From Bacteroidales bacterium H10 (GTDB taxonomy: Bacteria > Bacteroidota > Bacteroidia > Bacteroidales > Muribaculaceae): a stretch of DNA of 8,541 nucleotides. This document shows, piece by piece, positions 1 through 5,368 of the stretch. How positions within the stretch are numbered: the stretch's first letter is position 1; each line of letters begins with the position of its first letter. The translations under genes and the position numbers were made by a program. Below the pieces are notes generated by a model. That model was not told the DNA's origin. It saw only the letters and a program-made list of their open reading frames with translations, and did no database searches. The stretch is from NCBI GenBank assembly GCA_001701295.1, contig DAAV01000126.1, positions 7,747-16,287 of the forward strand. Reading direction: 5' to 3'.

Positions 1-416
1 TCATTAAGGCAGCCAAAGAAAAGAATTGTTCAGTAAAGGCCGTCTTGTCGGAGCATTCCTCAAGAACACAGTGCCTCCTGAGCGAGATTCAGCATGATTG
101 CGACGCTGTCGTTACAGTCTCAGATGATAATCTGCTCGAGAGCGCCATGAATTTCGTGACTACAGAGCCTATAGACAAAGTCATAATGTCCGGCCCGACA
201 CTCATAATGAAACGTCTCGCCCACGAAACAAAAAAACGTGGAATTCCTGCCGAATGCCTGCTAAACATGCTCATGATCGACGGCATAGGGCTCTGCGGCA
301 TATGCCGCGTGATTGTCGGAGGAGAACGCAAGCAGACATGTACAGACGGGCCCATTTTTGACGCCCATAAGGTAGATTTCGACCAGATGTTCAACCGCCA
401 GAGATTATTCGTATGA
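1..416 (+). CDS. nfnA: Ferredoxin:NADP+ oxidoreductase small subunit (NfnA/SudB type), 3' part only
   Basis: The reading frame is open from the left edge (first full codon at base 3) and ends at 414-416, leaving about 137 C-terminal residues of a protein whose full family length is roughly 280. It is the flavin/[2Fe-2S] electron-transfer subunit related to dihydroorotate dehydrogenase PyrK. The visible part covers the end of the NAD(P)-binding lobe (VIMSGPTLIMK) and the cluster-binding tail. The tail shows an Asp-x4-Cys-x2-Cys-x11-Cys pattern, with codons at 279, 294, 303 and 339, followed by DGPIFDAHKVDF, which is very typical of this family. An Asp plus three Cys as cluster ligands is the known Nfn/SudB arrangement; PyrK has four Cys. 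The stop overlaps the next start by 4 bases (ATGA), implying translational coupling with the large subunit. The family joins NADPH, NADH and ferredoxin pools; whether this enzyme bifurcates electrons is inference. Confidence 0.9.
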   Translation, partial: IKAAKEKNCSVKAVLSEHSSRTQCLLSEIQHDCDAVVTVSDDNLLESAMNFVTTEPIDKVIMSGPTLIMKRLAHETKKRGIPAECLLNMLMIDGIGLCGICRVIVGGERKQTCTDGPIFDAHKVDFDQMFNRQRLFV

Positions 417-1927
417 CACAATCGTTCAAGACTGACCGCGAAGCAGCCTGGAGAATTGAACTCCGCAGCCGCATAAGTGCAAAAGAACGCACTTCCATAC
501 CTCGTGTAAAAATGCCGGAACTCGATCCGGAATACCGAGTCAAGACGCATCTGGAGGTAAATGAAGGCCTCAGCCTCGAACAGGCGGTACTTGAGGCCAC
601 TCGGTGCCTCGACTGTCCGGATCCGGGATGTATGAAAGGATGCCCGGTCCACAACGACATACCGGGGTTTATCAAGAATATCGAGCGACGGGAATATCCA
701 GAGGCCATAAAGGTACTCAACCACACCACAGTGCTTCCGGCTGTTTGCGGCCGTGTTTGTCCGCAGGAAAATCAATGCGAAGCCTCATGCATCTACAACA
801 AGATGAACAAGAAACCGGTGGCGATAGGTCACCTCGAACGTTTCGCCGCAGACTTCGAAAGACAGATCACCGGATATGTGCCGATAGAAAAACGCCATGC
901 CGAGGAAGATTCCGTAGATGAAGCGACCCCGAAACAGTTCTACCCCATCAAAGTAGCCGTGATAGGCAGTGGCCCCTCCGGCCTTACATTCGCCGGAGAT
1001 ATGCGCATGCGCGGATATGGAGTAACAGTATTCGAGGCTCTGAGCCAGTTCGGGGGTGTACTGAAATACGGCATTCCCGAATTCTGCCTGCCAAACGGAA
1101 TTGTCGACCATGAAATTGGCAAACTCCGTAAAATTGGAGTGGAGTTCCAGAAAGACACCCTTATCGGAGCCACCTATACGTATGACGAACTCTTTGCAAT
1201 GGGGTTCAAAGGAATATATATCGCTACCGGAGCGGGAAAACCCCGTTTCATGGGCATACCCGGAGAAAATCTTCCGGGAGTTATGACCGCCAACGAATAT
1301 CTTATCAGGCTGAACTGTCTCGGACCGAGCATTTTCGGGACAAACGGGGTCTCCCTTGACGGGAAAAGAGTGGCCATAATAGGCGGAGGCAATACAGCGA
1401 TCGACGCCGTGCGCTATGCTGTCAGAATGGGAGCCGAGAGAGCGATGCTGGTCTACCGCAGAGGTCTTGATGAAATGCCGGCTCGCCAGGAGGAGATAAG
1501 ACACGCACTTGAAGAGAAAGTCGAATTCCTGACACTGTGCAACCCTGTAGAATATCTCGCCGACGAACGTGGTTATCTGAAATCGATGAGGGTACAGAAA
1601 ATGCAACTCGGAGAACCGGACGAATCCGGACGCAGGAGTCCTGTACCTATAGAAGGCGCCATCGAAGAAATAGAAGTGGATCTCGTTGTCGAAAGTGTCG
1701 GTTACCTTCCGAACACACCCATCAGGCTTGAAGGAGTGGCCATGAACCGCAAAGGAGAGATCGTGGTAGACGAGACATCGATGAAATCATCGGCATCAGC
1801 CATATATGCCGGCGGAGATATTGTGAGAGGACCGGCTACAGTCATTCTCGCAATGGGAGACGGCAGACGCGCCGCCTCGGCAATGGCCGCCGCTTTCGAA
1901 AAGGCGATGGGAGACATCACGCTGTGA
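413..1927 (+). CDS. nfnB: NADPH-dependent glutamate synthase-like / NfnB large subunit (FAD, two [4Fe-4S])
   Basis: This 504-residue flavoprotein belongs to the GltD/GltA family. Genes of this type next to a SudB-like subunit encode the large subunit of ferredoxin:NADP+ oxidoreductase (NfnB, SudA); many pipelines call them gltA. The N-terminal domain carries eight cysteines for two [4Fe-4S] clusters: C65, C68, C73 and C77, then C112, C116, C122 and C126. A Rossmann FAD site, VIGSGPSG, lies at 183-190. A second dinucleotide site, IIGGGNTAID, lies at 322-331 and binds NAD(P)H. The C-terminal AGGD at 466-469 is the usual FAD-contacting motif. Length is normal for the 450-510 residue family. The ATG at 413 overlaps the stop of the small-subunit gene, which fixes both the start and the subunit partnership. 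No glutaminase or synthase domain is present, so glutamate synthesis by this protein alone is unlikely. It is expected in the cytoplasm. Confidence 0.92.
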   Translation: MTQSFKTDREAAWRIELRSRISAKERTSIPRVKMPELDPEYRVKTHLEVNEGLSLEQAVLEATRCLDCPDPGCMKGCPVHNDIPGFIKNIERREYPEAIKVLNHTTVLPAVCGRVCPQENQCEASCIYNKMNKKPVAIGHLERFAADFERQITGYVPIEKRHAEEDSVDEATPKQFYPIKVAVIGSGPSGLTFAGDMRMRGYGVTVFEALSQFGGVLKYGIPEFCLPNGIVDHEIGKLRKIGVEFQKDTLIGATYTYDELFAMGFKGIYIATGAGKPRFMGIPGENLPGVMTANEYLIRLNCLGPSIFGTNGVSLDGKRVAIIGGGNTAIDAVRYAVRMGAERAMLVYRRGLDEMPARQEEIRHALEEKVEFLTLCNPVEYLADERGYLKSMRVQKMQLGEPDESGRRSPVPIEGAIEEIEVDLVVESVGYLPNTPIRLEGVAMNRKGEIVVDETSMKSSASAIYAGGDIVRGPATVILAMGDGRRAASAMAAAFEKAMGDITL

Positions 1928-1931
1928 GCCA

Positions 1932-2435
1932 ATGAAACAGATAGGAATACTGAGCGATACTCACGGATACTGGGACGACCGCTATGTAAAATATTTCGAA
2001 GACTGCAACGAGATATGGCATGCCGGCGACATCGGAGACATTACGATCATCGAGCGACTGAAGGAGATATGTCCTGTAGTGCGTGCAGTTTCAGGAAATA
2101 TCGACCATGGCGCTGTAAAACGGCGCTGTCCGGAAATTCTCCGGTTTGAATGCGAGGACATTCCTGTCCTGCTCACACATATCGGAGGATATCCCGGCAA
2201 GTGGTCGAAAGGGATGAAACAACTGTTGATCGAAAGCGGGACACGCCTTATGGTCGACGGCCACTCGCACATACTCAAGGTAATCTACGACAAAGACCTC
2301 CAGCTGCTACATATCAATCCCGGAGCCGCCGGACAACAGGGCTGGCACAAAAAGCGGACCCTGGTCCGGCTGAAGATAAACGGCTCAGACATGAGCGACT
2401 GCGAGATCATCGAGCTGGGCGTCGAAAGACAATAA
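1932..2435 (+). CDS. YfcE/MJ0936-type metallophosphoesterase
   Basis: A 167-residue calcineurin-like phosphoesterase of the small YfcE family, probably a cytoplasmic phosphodiesterase using two divalent metal ions. All metal-binding motifs are visible in order: SDTHG (D9, H11), GDIGD (D33), GNID (N56), LTHIGG (H83) and DGHSH (H111, H113). The length matches the family (about 160-185). The ATG begins 4 bases after the upstream stop, so the gene is almost certainly cotranscribed with the nfn genes. It ends the operon, and a hairpin overlaps its stop codon. Characterised relatives cleave bis-p-nitrophenyl phosphate or 2',3'-cyclic nucleotides. The physiological substrate here cannot be read from the sequence, and a functional tie to the oxidoreductase is only suggested by position. 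Confidence 0.9.
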   Translation: MKQIGILSDTHGYWDDRYVKYFEDCNEIWHAGDIGDITIIERLKEICPVVRAVSGNIDHGAVKRRCPEILRFECEDIPVLLTHIGGYPGKWSKGMKQLLIESGTRLMVDGHSHILKVIYDKDLQLLHINPGAAGQQGWHKKRTLVRLKINGSDMSDCEIIELGVERQ

Positions 2436-2455
2436 GCCGCAGTCAGCGGTTTATT
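2431..2455. terminator. Hairpin between convergent genes, likely bidirectional terminator
   Basis: AATAAGCCGC (2431-2440) pairs with GCGGTTTATT (2446-2455) around the 5-base loop AGTCA, giving a 10-bp stem with a single G-U pair. The TAA stop of the phosphoesterase gene (2433-2435) lies in the left arm and the stop of the convergent CotH gene (2451-2453) in the right arm. The A/T half of the stem stands in for a U tract in either direction; no long T run follows. The position between convergent genes supports termination of both transcripts. Strength is inferred. Confidence 0.65.
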
Positions 2456-4298
2456 CCAGTATTTTGACGACAGACCCGTCAGAATATCTCACGATATTGA
2501 GGCCTCGGGAAAGTGCCGGACGTTCAATGCCGCTTATATCACAGATCGAAACAACCTGACGTGTCGCCACTCCGGAGCCATCGTCATAAACGCCGTCCAC
2601 TCCCGACGAGGTATAGTTCCAGAATCGGTCTTCTATCGCTATGCGCTTTTCTATCCAGTCGGAAATGCGGTCCATGCCGTCGTGATAACCGAACTGGATT
2701 ACAGGGTATTTACCCTTATTCAGCTCCACGGCCTTCCAGAGCATGTTTCCGGCCTGACACATCTCCCCCTTTCTATAAGTGTGCGAGCCGTTCCATTCCG
2801 GATAACTCCAAAGTCCGACCCAAGTTCCGGCCCATTCCCAAGCGGCGTCCACTATAAGATCCCGGTTGCAGAAACTGTCGGGCCAGCGTGTATATTCTTT
2901 CTCATACATTTCCTCGCCGACACGCGTGTACCAGTCCTCAACACGGTCTATCATCTTTTCAGCCGTTATGGCTTGTGAATCGCGGAGGGTGGCATACCTC
3001 TCGTCAAGATCTGCCGCAAAATATTCATGCAGCCACGCCGCCGGTCCGACGGGAATGACGAATCTGCTGTCAGGCGCCTCATAAAACCAGTTATATTCCG
3101 GAGGGGAAACAAAATGACCGAAAGACACATTGCCGAATGTCATATCCAGATCATAAGGCATGACATGCCACATCGTTCCGTCATAGGTGATCCACTGCCA
3201 GTTCTTCCACCATCCGTCCACATTGTTGACTATCGATGAGAAGACCGTATAATCTATAAAACCGTCGACATCAAAACGCCTGGCGAATTCCTCTCGCATC
3301 TGCGCGTCGCTTAACCCGGAACGGCGCAATCTGTCAAGCGCATAGCAGTACCGGCTCAATGAGACAATGTTTTTCTTGACTTGCGCCGTTCTGACATGAT
3401 CTTCGTTAGAGGCGTCATAACAGGGTGAATTCTCGTCAATTATCTCGCGGGGATCATCACCGTCATATTTTTTGCCATCCATGCAACAGAGTCCTTTCGG
3501 ATTACGGATCTCGAACTTTGTCCAGTCAATATCCTGATTGAAGAGACTCACAGTAGTTATTTCCCCGTCAAGATGAATATGCGCCGGATTATCCTTATCC
3601 ATTCCCATATTCTTGCGGTGCTTCTTGAGCTGCCACGCAAAGACTCCATAGAAATCTCCGTTAAGATAGACAGCCACAGGAAATCCGTCGGGATGACCGA
3701 GTGCTCCCGAACTCACGCCATCGACACCCACACGCTGCCAAGGCCGGGCCATGTCACCACGGTCCGATATCACATCTTCATATATCTTATATGAAACGGT
3801 CCCTACACCGCGGAAATAATCTATATAATATGCCTTGAGATGAAAGCCGTCCTGTTTCACCCAATCACCGAAAGTTATATCGGGAGTGTCATCCCCTATC
3901 CACTCGTCCTCGCAAAAATCAATTTTCAGATTCTTCTTTGGATAACCGAGAGAGGAACTGCCCTGAGCTCCGGCGATGATACGCTTTCTGAAATAGTTGC
4001 CTTCTCCGTCGAAGAACTCCACCCAGCCTTTGATCGCGGCAGTCTTGCTCTCCGGCATCGCGGAGAAACCTGTGAAATTGACATAGCCAAATGACGGTTC
4101 TGCAAGTTTTATCTTCTGCTGCCCGCTGAGATCGTTGACTATGCCGCCGCACCGTCCGACAGCATCCATGAATTCAGAGTTTCCGGAAATCTCCTTTTCC
4201 GCACCGTGATTGGTCTGAGGCATATCCGCCCAGACTGACGAAAGACCGAGCGCCGCCATGGAAACAGAGCACAACAGTCTGCAATACAAGTTTTTCAT
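2451..4298 (-). CDS. Secreted CotH kinase family protein with internal CBM5/12-like motif
   Basis: A 615-residue exported protein. Residues 1-24 form a type I signal peptide (positive start, hydrophobic core, SSVWA before D25). The CotH-type domain spans about 85-450. The conserved stretch GSSSLGYPKKNLKIDF is at 113-128, and FPVAVYLNGDFYGVFAWQLKKH, the usual second block, is near 206-227. The region FIDYTVFSSIVNNVD begins at 347 with D361 and N366, and PYDLDMTFG is at 381-389 (D383, D385). By analogy with spore-coat kinase CotH, D361 and the DxD are the probable Mg/ATP residues. A carbohydrate-binding-like segment lies near 497-531, followed by the helix DWIEKRIAIEDRFW (547-560) that usually closes CotH domains. 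The tail (about 580-615) resembles C-terminal sequences of many exported Bacteroidales proteins. CotH proteins are atypical kinases, but substrates in Bacteroidota are unknown. The gene has its own promoter and is convergent with the phosphoesterase. Confidence 0.88.
   Translation of the reverse strand: MKNLYCRLLCSVSMAALGLSSVWADMPQTNHGAEKEISGNSEFMDAVGRCGGIVNDLSGQQKIKLAEPSFGYVNFTGFSAMPESKTAAIKGWVEFFDGEGNYFRKRIIAGAQGSSSLGYPKKNLKIDFCEDEWIGDDTPDITFGDWVKQDGFHLKAYYIDYFRGVGTVSYKIYEDVISDRGDMARPWQRVGVDGVSSGALGHPDGFPVAVYLNGDFYGVFAWQLKKHRKNMGMDKDNPAHIHLDGEITTVSLFNQDIDWTKFEIRNPKGLCCMDGKKYDGDDPREIIDENSPCYDASNEDHVRTAQVKKNIVSLSRYCYALDRLRRSGLSDAQMREEFARRFDVDGFIDYTVFSSIVNNVDGWWKNWQWITYDGTMWHVMPYDLDMTFGNVSFGHFVSPPEYNWFYEAPDSRFVIPVGPAAWLHEYFAADLDERYATLRDSQAITAEKMIDRVEDWYTRVGEEMYEKEYTRWPDSFCNRDLIVDAAWEWAGTWVGLWSYPEWNGSHTYRKGEMCQAGNMLWKAVELNKGKYPVIQFGYHDGMDRISDWIEKRIAIEDRFWNYTSSGVDGVYDDGSGVATRQVVSICDISGIERPALSRGLNIVRYSDGSVVKILE
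2706..2804 (-). other. CBM5/12-like carbohydrate-binding motif inside the CotH protein
   Basis: Residues about 499-531 of the CotH-family protein read EWNGSHTYRKGEM, then QAGNMLWKA, then NKGKYP. This fits the short CBM5/12 pattern (aromatic residue, Y-x2-G-[DE], G-x-x-W-x-A, N-x-G-x-x-P) found in chitin- and glycan-binding modules. The motif interrupts the C-terminal part of the CotH protein just before its closing helix. Binding to a specific glycan is inference. Confidence 0.6.
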
Positions 4299-4322
4299 AA
4301 TTTTATGATGTCAGTTAACACA

Positions 4323-4347
4323 TGTGTGCCCCGCTTCCGGACACACA
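4323..4347 (-). other. Leader hairpin upstream of the CotH gene
   Basis: On the - strand TGTGTGTCC pairs with GGGCACACA around a 7-base loop (GGAAGCG), a 9-bp stem with one G-U pair. It lies between the predicted transcription start (near 4360) and the ATG at 4298, so it would form in the 5' untranslated RNA. Its right arm overlaps a 10-bp perfect palindrome, ACACATGTGT, at 4318-4327. There is no T run, so it is not a terminator. A role in RNA stability or regulation is conjecture. Confidence 0.5.
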
Positions 4348-4366
4348 CAATTACAATATACGATCA

Positions 4367-4397
4367 CAAAATTATAAAAAAACGGATTATCTGCAAA
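4367..4397 (-). promoter_or_regulatory. Bacteroidota-type promoter for the CotH gene
   Basis: Reading the - strand, a TTTG (-33 element, complement of 4394-4397) is followed after exactly 19 bases by TAATTTTG (-7 element, complement of 4367-4374). This matches the Bacteroidota consensus TTTG, 19-20 bp, TAnnTTTG. The predicted start of transcription is near 4360, leaving a leader of about 60 bases before the CotH ATG. The elements are interleaved with the terminator of the upstream ATPase gene. Confidence 0.7.
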
Positions 4398-4418
4398 ACA
4401 TATCCTGCAGACTAATCC
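4376..4418 (-). terminator. Intrinsic terminator of the ABC ATPase gene
   Basis: One base after the TGA stop of the ATPase gene, the - strand reads GGATTAGTCTGCA (4418-4406), a 10-base loop, then TGCAGATAATCC (4395-4384). This makes a 12-bp stem with one bulged G, followed by a single G and seven consecutive T (4382-4376). It is a textbook Rho-independent terminator directing - strand transcription to stop before the CotH gene. Confidence 0.85.
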
Positions 4419-4419
4419 A

Positions 4420-5190
4420 TCAACCGTCTACCCGAAATTCGAGCGAAGCGGAATCGAAAGTTATTCCGGGCCTGATAAAATAACGTTCGAGCGACAGATC
4501 ATCAGCAAGTTCTCCCGGCGTACCGATGCGCACACCGAGCCGACGGTCTACAAGCCATAATTTGTCTGAAAGAGCAAGCGCCATATTAAGATCGTGTGTG
4601 GAAAGAAATATAGTCTTGTTCTGTTCATGAGCCAGCTTCTTGAGCAATCTCATCATTTCGGCTTTGCTGGGAAAGTCAAGAAAAGCCGTCGGTTCATCAA
4701 GAAAAATAACCGGAGTTTCCTGAGCGAGGGCCTTTGCGACCATCACACGTGCCCTCTCACCGTCGCTGAGAGTATCGACAAGACGTTGGCGCAGAGCCGT
4801 TATTCCCGTTATCGTCATAGCCTCGTCCGTGATATGACGGTCCTTATCGGCAAGACGCCCCCAGAAGCCTGTATACGGACTCCGTCCAAGTGCTACCAAC
4901 TGTTCGACAGTCATCGAGGAGACCGAAGGGCGCTCGGTTAGCACGACACTTATTTTTTTTGCCAAGGCGCCCTGGGAATAAGAGGCAATGGCAAGTCCGT
5001 CGATCAGAATACTGCCTTCAAGAGGAGGGATGAAACCCGCGAGAGTCCGGAGTAACGTGGTTTTTCCGGCTCCGTTCGGGCCAAGGAGTGAGGTAAGTTC
5101 TCCTGCGGCGAGAGTCGCGTTTATATCTTTCTGGATTCTGACCGGACCTCTTGATGTGAGATAACCGGTAGTAAGATGACACATTTCCAT
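4420..5190 (-). CDS. btuD: ABC transporter ATP-binding protein, BtuD/FecE type, probable corrinoid importer ATPase
   Basis: A 256-residue cytoplasmic ATPase of the B12/siderophore/haem importer family. Walker A is GPNGAGKTT (37-45), the signature is LSDGE (141-145), Walker B is VIFLDE (161-166), and the H-loop is STHD with H199. The TVEQLVALGRSPYTG stretch (94-108) is characteristic of FecE/BtuD-type subunits. Two positions deviate from textbook ABC proteins: the Q-loop glutamine position appears to be E86 (VVLTER), and the signature has D instead of the second G. As I recall, both occur in many Bacteroidota members, so they are not signs of decay. The start at 5190 is preceded by an AT-rich stretch; M3 (5184) is an alternative. 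No permease gene adjoins it on this strand. It diverges from a cobalamin-riboswitch-controlled btuB operon, so B12 is the most likely cargo, with iron-siderophore or haem as alternatives. It ends in a strong intrinsic terminator. Confidence 0.85.
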   Translation of the reverse strand: MEMCHLTTGYLTSRGPVRIQKDINATLAAGELTSLLGPNGAGKTTLLRTLAGFIPPLEGSILIDGLAIASYSQGALAKKISVVLTERPSVSSMTVEQLVALGRSPYTGFWGRLADKDRHITDEAMTITGITALRQRLVDTLSDGERARVMVAKALAQETPVIFLDEPTAFLDFPSKAEMMRLLKKLAHEQNKTIFLSTHDLNMALALSDKLWLVDRRLGVRIGTPGELADDLSLERYFIRPGITFDSASLEFRVDG

Positions 5191-5232
5191 ACTTCATATA
5201 ACGTCCATCCTCCGGTGAATTGCGTGTCAATG

Positions 5233-5263
5233 TTGCGCAATTAAGAAAGAATTCTTATTTTTG
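5233..5263 (+). promoter_or_regulatory. Bacteroidota-type promoter of the btuB operon
   Basis: TTG at 5233-5235 and TATTTTTG at 5256-5263 are separated by 20 bases, fitting the TTTG, 19-20 bp, TAnnTTTG promoter form (the -33 element matches three of four). Transcription would begin near 5270, exactly at the 5' edge of the riboswitch aptamer, which independently supports the call. Confidence 0.7.
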
Positions 5264-5270
5264 CACCGGA

Positions 5271-5345
5271 TATCACAGTAATGAATCAGGGTGAAATTCC
5301 CTTACAGTCCCGCTACGGTTACAGTCCGACCATCTGCGATACCTG
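5271..5345 (+). promoter_or_regulatory. Cobalamin riboswitch (compact form)
   Basis: Conserved pieces of the cobalamin aptamer appear in order: GGGTGAAATTCCC (5289-5301), CAGTCCCGCTAC (5305-5316), AGTCCGA (5323-5329) and the B12-box end GCGATACCTGTC (5336-5347). An outer helix can form between TATCACAG (5271-5278) and CTGCGATA (5334-5341) with one A-C mismatch. At about 75 bases the element is short and resembles the compact class II cobalamin aptamers. Only about 24 bases separate it from the btuB start and no T-run terminator is present, so control is probably at translation initiation, reducing BtuB synthesis when cobalamin is bound. The ligand form (adenosyl-, methyl- or hydroxocobalamin) cannot be assigned by eye. 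Confidence 0.85.
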
Positions 5346-5368
5346 TCAAATAATTGTTTTCCACGAGG

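Noticed and set aside
45..47. TTG at 45 as the start of the first gene
   Set aside because: The frame stays open to the window edge, and the product is only the C-terminal part of a larger known family, so the gene begins upstream of the window.
89..1606. Long antisense frames at 89-775 and 785-1606 (- strand)
   Set aside because: They lie opposite the strongly recognised nfn genes, show no domain pattern, and are explained as shadows of the coding strand.
4269..4271. Cys10 of the CotH-family protein as a lipoprotein cysteine
   Set aside because: The preceding residues (CRLL) do not fit a lipobox, and the Cys lies at the beginning of the hydrophobic core; a type I signal peptide ending SSVWA fits better.
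4341..4349. Short AC repeat as a microsatellite
   Set aside because: Only about four units, and it forms one arm of the leader hairpin.
5194..5208. Tiny - strand frame M-D-V-I-stop just upstream of the ATPase start, next to GGAGG
   Set aside because: Only four codons with no spacer after GGAGG; likely chance.
5225..5230. TTGACA on the - strand as a sigma70-like -35 for the ATPase gene
   Set aside because: The nearest TATA-like sequence is about 24 bases away, and Bacteroidota housekeeping promoters do not use this form. I could not name a convincing promoter for the ATPase gene.
5354..5368. TTG at 5354 as an upstream in-frame start for the btuB gene
   Set aside because: It would add five residues ahead of an already clean signal peptide (MRKRQK plus hydrophobic core) beginning at the ATG at 5369, and it lies close to the riboswitch end.
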